This document shows positions 46,819-55,737 of a stretch of DNA of 64,000 nt, piece after piece (positions within the stretch are counted from its first letter, which is position 1; every line of letters starts with the position of its first letter). The position numbers and the translations under genes were made by a program. This DNA comes from Sporofaciens musculi. GTDB lineage: Bacteria > Bacillota > Clostridia > Lachnospirales > Lachnospiraceae. The notes under the pieces were generated by a model. The model searched no databases. It was not told the DNA's origin and saw only the letters and a list, made by a program, of their open reading frames with translations. The stretch is from positions 3,286,501-3,350,500 of the forward strand of contig NZ_WUQX01000001.1 in the NCBI RefSeq assembly GCF_009830285.1. Direction: 5' to 3'.

Positions 46819-47898
46819 TCAGCGGACTCTAATATAATAATTCTTCGACACTTCCCGTATACAGCCTTTAAGCTCAAGTGAAATCAATTCCTGCATCAGA
46901 ACAGGCGCACTAAGTCCTGTTTCTTCTATTAGCTGGCTGATCCCCTTTGGGAAGAAACCGAGACAACTATACACCACATTTTCGTCATTTTCAAGCATTT
47001 TTTCAATTTTGTCTGATTTTTGTTCTAACTCCTTTCCCCCAATTCCCAGTTCTGTCAGTAAATCCTTTGGCGATATCAGGATACCTGCACCCTGGCGAAT
47101 CAGAGAATGGCAGCCCAGACTCAGCCGGCTTGTGGCAGGGCCCGGAAGTGCATAGACATCCTTCCCCTGCTCTAAAGCCTGATCCGCTGTAATTAAGGAC
47201 CCGCTTTTCTCCCTGGCCTCCATCACCAGCACAACATCCGACAGACCGCTGATGATTCTGTTCCTCATGGGAAAATACATAGGAAGGGGCGGCTTCGCCG
47301 GAAGCTGCTCAGAAATCACGCCGCCTCTTTTCTGGATATCCATGTACAGTCCAATATTCTCCCGCGGGTAGCAGATATCCACACCGCAGCCCAGTACGCC
47401 AAAGGTTACTCCGCCTCCGTTTAACGCCCCTCTATGGCCTGCTCCGTCAACCCCTCTTGCCATTCCGCTGATTACCTGGACTCCATGCTCTGCCAGATAT
47501 TTTCCATAATCCAGAGCCATCTCCTCGCCATAGGGCGTACATTTCCTGGCACCCACGATTGCCACGCTTAGACTACCTTCCTTTGGAAGCTTCCCCTTTA
47601 CATACAATGCATAGGGCCCATCCCCAATCTGCGAGAGCTTCTTTGGATATTCTTCTGAGAAATAAGGGACAAACCGGATGTTTTTCTCTATCAGCCTCTC
47701 CCATTCTCTTTGGAGTTTTATCTCTTTCTTTGCCGCCAGAATCCCTTCTACTTCCTTATCCTTAAGGAATGGAAGACGTCTTAACTGCATTTCTTCTATA
47801 TAATATACAGCTCTCCCCTCTTTATATTCTTCTCTCAGCAATCTTTTTTTAGAATCTGACAAACAGGAAATCGCCGCAAGCCAATATTCATACTTCAA
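46819..47898 (-). CDS. dprA: DNA-processing protein DprA
   Basis: This 359-residue protein protects incoming single-stranded DNA and loads RecA during natural transformation. It has the Rossmann-like motif VAIVGARKCTPYGEEMA, then GMARGVDGAGHRGAL and SGSLITADQALEQGKDVYA. The C-terminal helical part (DprA winged-helix) starts near residue 280. It begins 6 bases after the comM stop. Whether this organism is competent cannot be judged from the window. Confidence 0.95.
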   Translation of the reverse strand: MKYEYWLAAISCLSDSKKRLLREEYKEGRAVYYIEEMQLRRLPFLKDKEVEGILAAKKEIKLQREWERLIEKNIRFVPYFSEEYPKKLSQIGDGPYALYVKGKLPKEGSLSVAIVGARKCTPYGEEMALDYGKYLAEHGVQVISGMARGVDGAGHRGALNGGGVTFGVLGCGVDICYPRENIGLYMDIQKRGGVISEQLPAKPPLPMYFPMRNRIISGLSDVVLVMEAREKSGSLITADQALEQGKDVYALPGPATSRLSLGCHSLIRQGAGILISPKDLLTELGIGGKELEQKSDKIEKMLENDENVVYSCLGFFPKGISQLIEETGLSAPVLMQELISLELKGCIREVSKNYYIRVR

Positions 47899-47904
47899 CG
47901 CCTG

Positions 47905-49443
47905 TCACCTCCCCCAATACTTCTTGTCCAACATCCGGTATCCAATAGCTTCTTTCAGATGGTTTTCCCCAATCTTCTCACTTGCGTCCAAATCGGCAAT
48001 GGTCCTTGCCACCTTAAGAATCTTGTGATAAGTCCTTGCCGTAAGCCCAAGGGATACGAAAGCCTTACGCATCAACAGCTCCTCCTTTTTTCCGAGCCGG
48101 CAGACTTCTCTTAATTCACTGACACCCAGCATGGAATTACATAAAATCCCTCTATCCTTGTACCGCTTCTGCTGTATTGCCCTTGCAGCGCATACTCTGT
48201 CACGGATAACGGCTGAACTCTCCTGTTTCTTTTTACCGGCAAGAGCATCATACTGGATTCTAGGAGCCTCCGCACAGATGTCGATTCGGTCTAAAAAGGG
48301 CTGGCTGATTTTCCCAAGATATTGCTGAATCTGCGCCTGCGTGCAGGTACATCGGTTGTAGTCCGGATAATTTCCGCAGGGGCATGGGTTCATGGCACAG
48401 ATTAGGATGAAATTCGCTGGAAACACAAAATTCCCCTGGCTTCTTGTAATCCGAATCTGCTTCTCCTCCAACGGCTGCCTTAACACCTCCAGCACAGGCT
48501 TGGGGAATTCTGCCAGCTCATCTAAAAACAGCACCCCGCCATGGGCGAGACTTATCTCTCCCGGCACCGGTAACATACCGCCTCCAATCAAAGCAGACCT
48601 GGTTACCGTGTGGTGGACACTGCGAAAGGGTCTCCCTGTTATCAGCGGATACTCCTTGTCAACCATGCCAAGGACGCTGTAAATCTTGGTAATCTCAATA
48701 CTCTCCTCAGAAGAAGGCGGCGGCAGTATGGTGGTCACCCGCTTTGCCATCATAGACTTGCCGCTTCCTGGCGGTCCCACCATCAGCAGGTTGTGACCTC
48801 CTGCCACAGCCACCTCGACTGCACGCTTTACTGCCTCCTGCCCCTTAATATCACTGTAATCAACCTTATCCTCCTTGTTTTCCTTACTTACCTCCTGTCT
48901 CATGCCTCCTGTGACAGCCAATACCTTCTGCTCTCCCCTTAGGTAACGACAGGCTTCTAAGAGATGCTCCGCCCCAAAAAGCTCTATCCCCTGAACCAAC
49001 TCTCCCTCCTGAATATTCTGCTTCGGAAGAATACATCTTTTGACCCCTTCCTCCCTGGCCCGCATCACGATGGGAAGCACCCCCGCCACCTCTTTGACGC
49101 TCCCATCAAGGCTTAATTCCCCAATTACCAGCGTATCCTTAAGCTGTTCTCCCGAAAAAATCCCCATTGAGGCTAAAACCGCCAGCGCAATCGGCAAGTC
49201 AAAGGAGGCCCCCTTCTTCCTTACTGTGGCCGGCGCCAGGTTCACTACCATTTTCTTTACAGGCATCTGAATCCCCGAATTACGAATTGCCGTCCTGACC
49301 CGCTCAGAAGCCTCCTTCACCTCCGACGAAAGATAGCCTACCATGTGGAACATAGGCAGACCGCTGCTTACATCTGCCTCCACATGGACCAGCTCGACGT
49401 AAAGTCCCCTGATTGCGGCAGACAAGACTGTACTAAATGACAT
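47905..49443 (-). CDS. comM: YifB/ComM family magnesium-chelatase-like AAA ATPase
   Basis: This 512-residue protein has an N-terminal Lon-protease-like domain (GLPMFHMVGYLSSEVKEASER), an AAA core with Walker A MVGPPGSGKSMMAKR and Walker B GVLFLDELAEFPK, and a C-terminal Mg-chelatase domain with NPCPCGNYPD. ComM helps branch migration during recombination of foreign DNA in transformation. It is paired with dprA, which fits that work. Confidence 0.93.
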   Translation of the reverse strand: MSFSTVLSAAIRGLYVELVHVEADVSSGLPMFHMVGYLSSEVKEASERVRTAIRNSGIQMPVKKMVVNLAPATVRKKGASFDLPIALAVLASMGIFSGEQLKDTLVIGELSLDGSVKEVAGVLPIVMRAREEGVKRCILPKQNIQEGELVQGIELFGAEHLLEACRYLRGEQKVLAVTGGMRQEVSKENKEDKVDYSDIKGQEAVKRAVEVAVAGGHNLLMVGPPGSGKSMMAKRVTTILPPPSSEESIEITKIYSVLGMVDKEYPLITGRPFRSVHHTVTRSALIGGGMLPVPGEISLAHGGVLFLDELAEFPKPVLEVLRQPLEEKQIRITRSQGNFVFPANFILICAMNPCPCGNYPDYNRCTCTQAQIQQYLGKISQPFLDRIDICAEAPRIQYDALAGKKKQESSAVIRDRVCAARAIQQKRYKDRGILCNSMLGVSELREVCRLGKKEELLMRKAFVSLGLTARTYHKILKVARTIADLDASEKIGENHLKEAIGYRMLDKKYWGR

Positions 49444-49500
49444 TCAAAACTCCTTTCTCTTTCCTAAATGGACACAGAATCCTTCGTGCCCTGCAGGCTT

Positions 49501-49620
49501 TGGACTTTGTCCAATAAGATATCCCTAAAGGGCACACCGTAATACATGCCCTTCGGGTAGGTGGACTTCGTCCAGCAAGGTATTCCCTTCAGACTAGTGG
49601 AATTCGTCCAATAAAATATA
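49501..49620. repeat. Stem-loop repeat (family B), copy 2, with three TGGACTTCGTCCA-type hairpins
   Basis: Short palindromic units lie at 49501-49513 (TGGACTTTGTCCA), 49562-49574 (TGGACTTCGTCCA) and 49598-49610 (TGGAATTCGTCCA). Each is followed by an ATAAGATATCCC-like tail, increasingly degenerate. Between the first two lies AAAGGGCACACCGTAATACATGCCCTTCGGGTA (in two parts, 49527-49559), the same core as at 41276-41307. They look like intergenic repeat units. Confidence 0.6.
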
Positions 49621-49853
49621 TGTGACTGCTTCATGTCTTGTGATCTACTCGACCGATGTGGTCAGATGATTTGACTCTCGCGATTCGCCAAGGTCAAGAG
49701 GACTTGCGCCTTGGCAGATTGCTCGCAAGAATTAGGATTGTTATGAAATGCGGAAAAATAAATCTGGGATTCTCCTTGTTCGGAATGTATCATCCTCTCT
49801 CCGCTGTCCAATTTTATATTAATATACTTCATACCAGATTGCAAGAAATTCTC
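49621..49853. other. Intergenic stretch with a possible hairpin
   Basis: I see no convincing gene. Two short frames on opposite strands cover the same bases and neither has a normal ribosome site or family resemblance. GCCAAGG and CCTTGGC (about 49687-49716) can form a stem. Confidence 0.4.
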
Positions 49854-50897
49854 TTAGACAAATTTCGACATTTTCCTTCTGCCCTTATACCTCCATAGAA
49901 ACACCATCATTACCGCGCTGATCAGCAGCAGACAATAGAAGCTGATTCCTCTGTTTACCAGAGTCGCAGCCGCCAAAGGATTCTCTGTAAATACACCGGA
50001 GAACAGCCTTATGAATGCATATTCACTGATTCCCGCTGCCCCTGGAAAGGGAAGCAGCGCGGTCGTCATAAACAGCACTGTCTGCAGCAGGAAAATCTGA
50101 GGGTAGGCTAAGCCCTGCTCTCCCATAGCAAGACAGACCATATAGGGAATACTGAACCAACAGATTACCTGAATTAAGCTGACCAAAAATACCTTCCCCA
50201 TCAATCGTGGTTTTCTGCGAATTAAATCTGCACAAGTCTGAAAATCACAAAATGTCTCGTCTAGTTTTTCCTGCCATTTCTTCTTATTCTTTACAGGGAA
50301 CCGGTTGATTGCCCCATATAGGAGACGAAGCAGCTTATCTTTTAGCCGACGGGAAAACATCACCGACAAAAGCCCTGTAATAAACAGGATATTAATCAGG
50401 AAGCCCAACGCCGCCAGTACCAAAAGTTCTCCCTGAGGCGTCACCTTTCCCTGTATCATCGCTGCCACAGCCATAATCTCCATGAAGAATACTGCAATCT
50501 GGAAGCTTGTCAGTTCTCCAATTAACGCCAGCGTCCCATGGGAAAGCTCAATTCCGTCCTTCTTCATGGCATAGAGCTGTGCCGGCTGGCCTCCTGTAGA
50601 GGAAGGCGTGATAGAGCTGAAAAAGAAGCCAATGTAAGCATATTTCATGCCCTGCCAAAATGTGACAGGATGACCGAAGGATCGAAGCATAATCCTCAGG
50701 TTGATTCCTTCCGCCAGGTGAAATACCTCCGCCATCAGAACTCCTCCAATAAGAAACGGCACCGAGGTCTTTGCCAGAGCCTCCCACACAGTCCTAATGT
50801 CTGTTCCCTGAAGAACCAGGAAACACGCGGCTGCCACGAATACCAGAAATACAGCCCCATAGCGGATGATTTTCTGTACAGATAGCTTCTCACTCAT
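49854..50897 (-). CDS. Flippase-like integral membrane protein (LPG synthase TM/UPF0104)
   Basis: This 347-residue protein has about eight membrane helices. GGVLMAEVFHLAEGINLRIML, FFSSITPSSTGGQPAQLYA and ALLPFPGAAGISEYAFIRLF are hallmarks of the lysylphosphatidylglycerol-synthase membrane domain. It lacks the cytosolic synthase domain, so it is probably a lipid flippase-like protein rather than an aminoacyl-lipid maker. The ATG at 50897 follows GGGAGGATG. It is the last gene in a glycolipid/envelope set. Confidence 0.85.
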   Translation of the reverse strand: MSEKLSVQKIIRYGAVFLVFVAAACFLVLQGTDIRTVWEALAKTSVPFLIGGVLMAEVFHLAEGINLRIMLRSFGHPVTFWQGMKYAYIGFFFSSITPSSTGGQPAQLYAMKKDGIELSHGTLALIGELTSFQIAVFFMEIMAVAAMIQGKVTPQGELLVLAALGFLINILFITGLLSVMFSRRLKDKLLRLLYGAINRFPVKNKKKWQEKLDETFCDFQTCADLIRRKPRLMGKVFLVSLIQVICWFSIPYMVCLAMGEQGLAYPQIFLLQTVLFMTTALLPFPGAAGISEYAFIRLFSGVFTENPLAAATLVNRGISFYCLLLISAVMMVFLWRYKGRRKMSKFV

Positions 50898-50922
50898 ACA
50901 CATCCTCCCTTCGCAAGCCAAA

Positions 50923-51633
50923 TTACCCTTCATACACGTCCATCCTTTCAAATGAATATCCTTGCTTAATCAAAATTGGCAGCGCCCTTTTTAGCGCCTC
51001 AATCGTACGCATCGGCGCTCCTGCCTCTCCCCTGCCGTCGTGAAGACAGATTACAGCCCCAGGAAATACACGTTTTAAAAGCTTCCTCTCAATGGTGGCT
51101 TCCGTCTCTTTGGCTGACCAGTCATGGGCCATCACATCCCAAAAGGTCAGTTTTAAATTCATCCGCCTCAAGTAATACAGTGTCCAGAGATTCAAGTGTC
51201 CCCAAGGCGGACGGTAATAGTGGATTTTACATCCCATTTTCTCCATAGTCAATACGGCTTCTTTCATATCCCTGCGAACAAATTTTCTTCCCCGAAGCAA
51301 TGCATTTTCATGGCGAATGGAATGGATTCCAATCAGATGTCCTTCCTCTCTCATTTTTTTAATCAGCTCTTCATTCTCTCTGGCAAATTCTGCGACAACA
51401 AAGAAGCTTGCCTTAATTTGGTACTGTTTCAGAAGATTTAATAGCTGCCCCGTATACTCTCTGCTTGGCCCGTCGTCAAAGGTTAAGTATAACCGTTTCT
51501 CTGTCCCATAAGTCTTACTCTTTCTTCTGCTTCTTCGCTTCCATAAATATTTAAGCCCCTCCGACGGTATCAGACTATAACATAGCAGCCCTGCGCAGAG
51601 CAAGCCTGAGCCAATTCTGTACATTTTCTTCAT
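50923..51633 (-). CDS. Polysaccharide deacetylase (CE4 family)
   Basis: This 236-residue protein has an N-terminal membrane helix (GSGLLCAGLLCYSLI), so the catalytic domain faces outward. The NodB domain has the catalytic Asp pair and His in YLTFDDGPSREYT, GIHSIRHENAL, the conserved RPPWGHLN and LHDGRGEAG. It would remove acetyl groups from a wall or surface sugar. The ATG at 51633 follows AAGGAGG, and the gene overlaps the preceding glycosyltransferase gene by 59 bases. Confidence 0.9.
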   Translation of the reverse strand: MKKMYRIGSGLLCAGLLCYSLIPSEGLKYLWKRRSRRKSKTYGTEKRLYLTFDDGPSREYTGQLLNLLKQYQIKASFFVVAEFARENEELIKKMREEGHLIGIHSIRHENALLRGRKFVRRDMKEAVLTMEKMGCKIHYYRPPWGHLNLWTLYYLRRMNLKLTFWDVMAHDWSAKETEATIERKLLKRVFPGAVICLHDGRGEAGAPMRTIEALKRALPILIKQGYSFERMDVYEG

Positions 51634-52789
51634 ATCCCCGTTCCTCCTTAGAAATGTTTTCAAAAAACCCACAACAATAAGAAATCTGATATTCCCGACC
51701 TCTTTTCGCCATCTCACAAACTGCCTGAGAAAGTTTTGTATCCATCATTTCCTGACCTGCCCTGACCGTTCGTGCTCTAAGCTCATCAAGCCTCCCAGGG
51801 TCTTCCAAAAGCTTTCGCAGTTCTTTTGTAAAATTCTCCTTCTTATTCCAGATTACATGTGCAAAGCCCTTTTTCTGGGCATATCTTGCGTTCACGATCT
51901 CCTGCTCAAGAAATGGGCGGATAATAAACATTGGCACTTTGCTGTGCAGAATCTCAAATAATGTGATTCCTCCCGCCTTTGTTATAACAAGGTCTGACTT
52001 ACTCATGTATTGCTCAATATTGTCAACATATCCCAATACTTCAATATCGTCAAAATACCCTTTCCACGTCTCATATGTCTTTTGGTTTTTTCCTGTAATT
52101 ACAGTTGCTTTTACATTTGGCATCTCATGTAATGTGTATAGAAGGTCTTCAAGCTCAGGCATGATACCCAGACCTCCTCCCATGACCAGGACGTGTTTTT
52201 CTTGCGCACCATTTTCATACAACCTGTCTTTTTCCTTCCTCACACCAAGAAACTGCTGCCGTACCGGCACTCCCGTCACCATGATATTCTCCGGCAAAGC
52301 CCCGAAGCCTACCAGATTGTTTTTCACCTCTATGGTGGGCGCCAGATAGAGATTCGTCTGATTCGCAAACCATTCCTTATGCATACTGATATCCGTAATA
52401 CAGGTAACCAGAGGAATCATGTCCCCTGACCTGGCCTTGTAGGTCGCCGCTGATTTCTCACAGAAGGGATGTGTACACACAATCACATCCGGTCTGTATT
52501 TCTCCATCATCCTCTGAAACTTCCGGTATATAATTGGCCCGCTTGGTCTGTTCCCTGAGTTTATTTTTCCGGATATCTTATAGACCAGATTATAAATTCC
52601 ATGGTAACGCTCGGCCACAAGTCCGAACACCTTGTATATCATCTTGCTGATATATGGGTAAAAATAAGCCGGAAGATCCTTCTGTATGATTTCGGCATCA
52701 GGATTCTGCCGCTTAAATTCTTCTTTAATTGCATTTGCCGCCATCACATGACCAAATCCAAATCTACCGCTTAATATTAGTATCTTCAT
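51575..52789 (-). CDS. MGDG synthase-like glycosyltransferase (GT28, UgtP-like)
   Basis: This 404-residue enzyme probably transfers glucose or galactose to diacylglycerol to make membrane glycolipids. It has the N-terminal GRFGFGHVMAANAIKEEF typical of MGDG synthases and C-terminal nucleotide-sugar-binding motifs VLVMGGGLGIMPELE and VITKAGGITLFEILHSKVP. The long overlap with the deacetylase gene implies coupled expression. The 174-base leader between its promoter and the ATG contains no element I recognise. Confidence 0.87.
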   Translation of the reverse strand: MKILILSGRFGFGHVMAANAIKEEFKRQNPDAEIIQKDLPAYFYPYISKMIYKVFGLVAERYHGIYNLVYKISGKINSGNRPSGPIIYRKFQRMMEKYRPDVIVCTHPFCEKSAATYKARSGDMIPLVTCITDISMHKEWFANQTNLYLAPTIEVKNNLVGFGALPENIMVTGVPVRQQFLGVRKEKDRLYENGAQEKHVLVMGGGLGIMPELEDLLYTLHEMPNVKATVITGKNQKTYETWKGYFDDIEVLGYVDNIEQYMSKSDLVITKAGGITLFEILHSKVPMFIIRPFLEQEIVNARYAQKKGFAHVIWNKKENFTKELRKLLEDPGRLDELRARTVRAGQEMMDTKLSQAVCEMAKRGREYQISYCCGFFENISKEERGYEENVQNWLRLALRRAAML

Positions 52790-52962
52790 ATGTATCCCCC
52801 TCCGCTTTCTTAGCCAGCACTTGCTGTCGTTTTCCTTGTGATTCTCATTTTATTCCTTAAATCTAAAGAATGGCGGCATGGATTTCTAAACATATTCTGA
52901 AGATATAGTTGTCCCTTTCTTGTGTTTCTAAAGATTCTCTTAAGAAGTAAAAGATCTATGGT

Positions 52963-52991
52963 ATCATAAAAAGACATGTCTATTGACTCAA
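52963..52991 (-). promoter_or_regulatory. Candidate promoter for the glycolipid operon
   Basis: TTGAGT (52991-52986) and TATGAT (52968-52963) are 17 bases apart on the minus strand. The gap 52790-53064 also holds the start region of the divergent sigma-factor gene. No clear sigma-E box was found for it. Confidence 0.5.
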
Positions 52992-53064
52992 TACTTTTTG
53001 TGGAAAAGCACAAAAACAGCAAACCTCACATAGACTATATCAAATACGCTAAGAGGTGCTTCTC

Positions 53065-53682
53065 TTGAAATCATTTCCCCAACCCCTCACAGCCGCAGAA
53101 GAAAGATATTATATGCAAAAATACACAGAGGGAGATCTTGAAGCGAAACATATTCTGATAGAACGGAATCTGCGCCTCGTTGCACATATTGTAAAAAAAT
53201 ATCAATCCTCCCCAGAAGATACGGAGGATCTGTTGTCTATAGGCACCATAGGGCTGATTAAGGCGGTTGTTACCTTTAATCCGGATAAATGCGTAAGGCT
53301 TGGCACCTACGCCGCACGCTGTATCGAGAACGAAATTCTGATGTATATGAGGGCAAAAAAGAAATCGTCGAAGGAGATATCGCTGTATGAGCCTATTGGA
53401 ACTGACAGGGAGGGCAACGAGATTCAACTTTTCGATATTATTGAGACAGAAGAAGAAGACGCACACAGGAAGGTGGAATTAAGTGACGATATCCGGCTTT
53501 TATACCACAAGGTAGAATCCGCGTTATCGCCTCGTGAGCGGCTGGTGCTTAAGATGCGGTACGGGTTGTATAATGAAGAAGAATATACCCAACGGGAGAT
53601 TGCAAAGCAGTTAGGTATCTCCCGTTCTTATGTTTCCAGAATTGAAAAAAGTGCAATCGAAAAATTGCGGGGATATTTTTAG
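53065..53682 (+). CDS. sigK: Sporulation sigma factor, SigK-type, without pro-sequence
   Basis: This 205-residue sigma-70 family protein starts KSFPQPLTAAEERYYMQKY and has ILIERNLRLVAHIVKKYQ, DLLSIGTIGLIKAVVTF, AARCIENEILMYMRAKKKSS and the HTH REIAKQLGISRSYVSRIEKSAIEKL. The order and wording match mother-cell sigma factors, best SigK. The preferred start is TTG 53065 after AAGAGGTG, with an in-frame GTG at 53056 as alternative. An in-frame TAA at 53050 blocks any longer N terminus, so no pro-peptide of the usual Bacillus type is encoded. SigE is less likely. Confidence 0.75.
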   Translation: MKSFPQPLTAAEERYYMQKYTEGDLEAKHILIERNLRLVAHIVKKYQSSPEDTEDLLSIGTIGLIKAVVTFNPDKCVRLGTYAARCIENEILMYMRAKKKSSKEISLYEPIGTDREGNEIQLFDIIETEEEDAHRKVELSDDIRLLYHKVESALSPRERLVLKMRYGLYNEEEYTQREIAKQLGISRSYVSRIEKSAIEKLRGYF

Positions 53683-53770
53683 ATGTGCTAGAGACTATAA
53701 GGACTTGCAAATGGATACCCTCCTGGTATCTATCATTGCAAGTCCTGATTCTTTGTCGAACTATTTTTCC

Positions 53771-55015
53771 TTATTCCTCTGCTCGTCTCAAAATATCGAA
53801 CCTCGCTGGCCGAAGTATGCCATCCCCACATCCCAACTCCACATACAGCACCTGCTTCGGGTGGGGCGCGCTTTCCTGCTCATTCCCCTCCTCATCCACA
53901 ATCCTTAGCACTCTCACCTCTATATTCCTGCCATCCGGCTTCATGATTTCAATCATTTCACCCACAGAAAACTTGTTCCTCTGTTCAATCCGGTACATAC
54001 CGTCTCTCTCATCCCCAACAATCCCAAGGTACGTATACTCCTTCACATAGGTATTATTGTCGTAAATCTGGCTTGTCTCATCTGGCTTTCCAAAATAAAA
54101 CCCTGTGGTAAACTGACGGTAAGTACAGTTTGAAATCTGCTCTAAATACCAGGGCATATTCTCCTGATACTTTTTGGGGCTTTCCAGATAATCATCAATG
54201 GCCTTCCGATAGGTCCTGGCAACCGTCGCAACATAGAGGGCCGTCTTCATACGCCCCTCAATCTTGAAGCTGTCAATCCCTGCATCAATCAATTCTGGGA
54301 TATGCTCAATCATACACAAATCCTTGGAATTAAAGATAAAGGTTCCCCGTTCATTTTCATAGACCGGCAGATACTCCCCTGGCCTTGTCTCCTCCACAAT
54401 GGAATATTTCCACCGGCAGGGATGGGTACACGCACCCTGATTGGCGTCCCTTCCTGTAAAATAATTACTCAAAAGACACCTTCCCGAATAGGAAATACAC
54501 ATTGCCCCGTGAATGAAGCTCTCAATCTCCATATCCCTTGGAATCCTCTCCCGAATCTCTTTAATCTCCTGTAAAGACAATTCCCTGGCAGAAACCACTC
54601 TCTTTGCCCCAAGCCTCCACCAAAACTGATAGGTTCCATAGTTGGTATTATTTGCCTGGGTACTGATATGCCGTTCAATCTCCGGACAGATTTCCTTCGC
54701 CAAATCAAAAATTGCCGGATCAGCAATAATCAAAGCATCTATTCCCATGTCCTTCAATTCATAAAGATACTCCCGCACTCCGTCAAGGTCGCCATTGTGG
54801 GCAAGGATATTCACCGTCACATAGACTCTAACTCCATGCTCATGGGCAAATATAATCCCTGCCCTCATATCCTCTTTAGAAAAATTCTTCGCCTTTGCCC
54901 GCAGTCCAAAAGCTTCCCCGCCGATATATACCGCATCCGCGCCAAAGATTACAGCCGTCTTTAGTACCTCCAGGCTGCTTGCCGGTATCAACAATTCCGG
55001 ACGTTTTCTATTCAT
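53771..55015 (-). CDS. U32 family peptidase-like protein (TrhP-type tRNA hydroxylation)
   Basis: This 414-residue protein has RPELLIPASSLEVLKTAVIFGADAVYI-like U32 signatures in its start (in parts), ISTQANNTNYGT, and the Cys cluster MCISYSGRCLLSNY/GACTHPCRWKY. U32 proteins once called peptidases are now linked to hydroxylation of RNA bases. TrhP makes ho5U at position 34 of tRNA. Its direct upstream neighbour is a TrmR-like methyltransferase that acts on ho5U. The ATG at 55015 follows GGAGG. It may instead act on rRNA like RlhA, but the neighbour argues for tRNA. Confidence 0.85.
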   Translation of the reverse strand: MNRKRPELLIPASSLEVLKTAVIFGADAVYIGGEAFGLRAKAKNFSKEDMRAGIIFAHEHGVRVYVTVNILAHNGDLDGVREYLYELKDMGIDALIIADPAIFDLAKEICPEIERHISTQANNTNYGTYQFWWRLGAKRVVSARELSLQEIKEIRERIPRDMEIESFIHGAMCISYSGRCLLSNYFTGRDANQGACTHPCRWKYSIVEETRPGEYLPVYENERGTFIFNSKDLCMIEHIPELIDAGIDSFKIEGRMKTALYVATVARTYRKAIDDYLESPKKYQENMPWYLEQISNCTYRQFTTGFYFGKPDETSQIYDNNTYVKEYTYLGIVGDERDGMYRIEQRNKFSVGEMIEIMKPDGRNIEVRVLRIVDEEGNEQESAPHPKQVLYVELGCGDGILRPARFDILRRAEE

Positions 55016-55042
55016 ACCTCTCTCCTCCATATATTATAATTG

Positions 55043-55693
55043 TCATATACTTTTCTTCACACTCAGCGCAACCCCATCTCCCAAAGGCAGGATGGACGTC
55101 TCAAACTTGGGGTGATGCTTTAATTCATAAAGATATTCCCGCATCCTGCCATGAATCGTACGGTTGCGCCTCTCCACGGCAAACCGAGATTCAATCACAT
55201 CCCCGTCCTGCAGCACATTATCCGACATCAGCACCCCTCCGTCCGAAAGAAGCCGAAGAACATCCGGCAGATAATGAATATACTGCCCCTTGGCGGCATC
55301 CATAAAAATAAAATCATAGGGCCCCCTAAGAGTCTCCACGACCTTAAGGGCATCTCCCTCCATCAAAGTAATCTGTTCTTCCTTTCCCGCCCTCCTGAAA
55401 TTCTCCTTTGCAATGGGAATCCTTTTCTCATACTTCTCTATTGTTGTAATGTGCCCGTTCTCTGGCAGATACTCACTCATTAAGATTGCAGAAAAACCAA
55501 TAGCCGTCCCTATCTCTAAGATTCGGGACGGCTGTTTTATCATTAGGATTACCGAAAGGAAACTCTGAGTTTCCTTCCGAATAATCGGTACGCGTGTATC
55601 TAATGCCTCCTGTTCAATCTGTTCAATCACAGGATTCTTTGGACATTCCAGAGAACGGATATATGTGGTCAATCTCTCATCCATTATTGACAT
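55043..55693 (-). CDS. trmR: O-methyltransferase, TrmR-like (tRNA 5-hydroxyuridine methyltransferase)
   Basis: This 216-residue SAM enzyme has the SAM-binding ILEIGTAIGFSAILMSEYL, the acidic end of strand 2 in ITTIEKYEKR, and FIFMDAAKGQYIHYLP followed by DNVLQDG, typical of the catechol-methyltransferase-like family 3. Bacillus TrmR (YrrM) converts ho5U34 to mo5U34 in tRNA. The next gene encodes a U32 protein that could make ho5U, as in the yrrMNO set. The gene symbol rests mainly on this context. Confidence 0.78.
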   Translation of the reverse strand: MSIMDERLTTYIRSLECPKNPVIEQIEQEALDTRVPIIRKETQSFLSVILMIKQPSRILEIGTAIGFSAILMSEYLPENGHITTIEKYEKRIPIAKENFRRAGKEEQITLMEGDALKVVETLRGPYDFIFMDAAKGQYIHYLPDVLRLLSDGGVLMSDNVLQDGDVIESRFAVERRNRTIHGRMREYLYELKHHPKFETSILPLGDGVALSVKKSI

Positions 55694-55737
55694 CGTATCT
55701 TATCTCCTATCAACTTAGGGCCCTCTATCGCGCCTGA

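Noticed and set aside
49656..49898. 80-residue plus-strand frame in the gap after comM
   Set aside because: It has no ribosome site or recognisable family and runs into the opposite-strand flippase-like gene.
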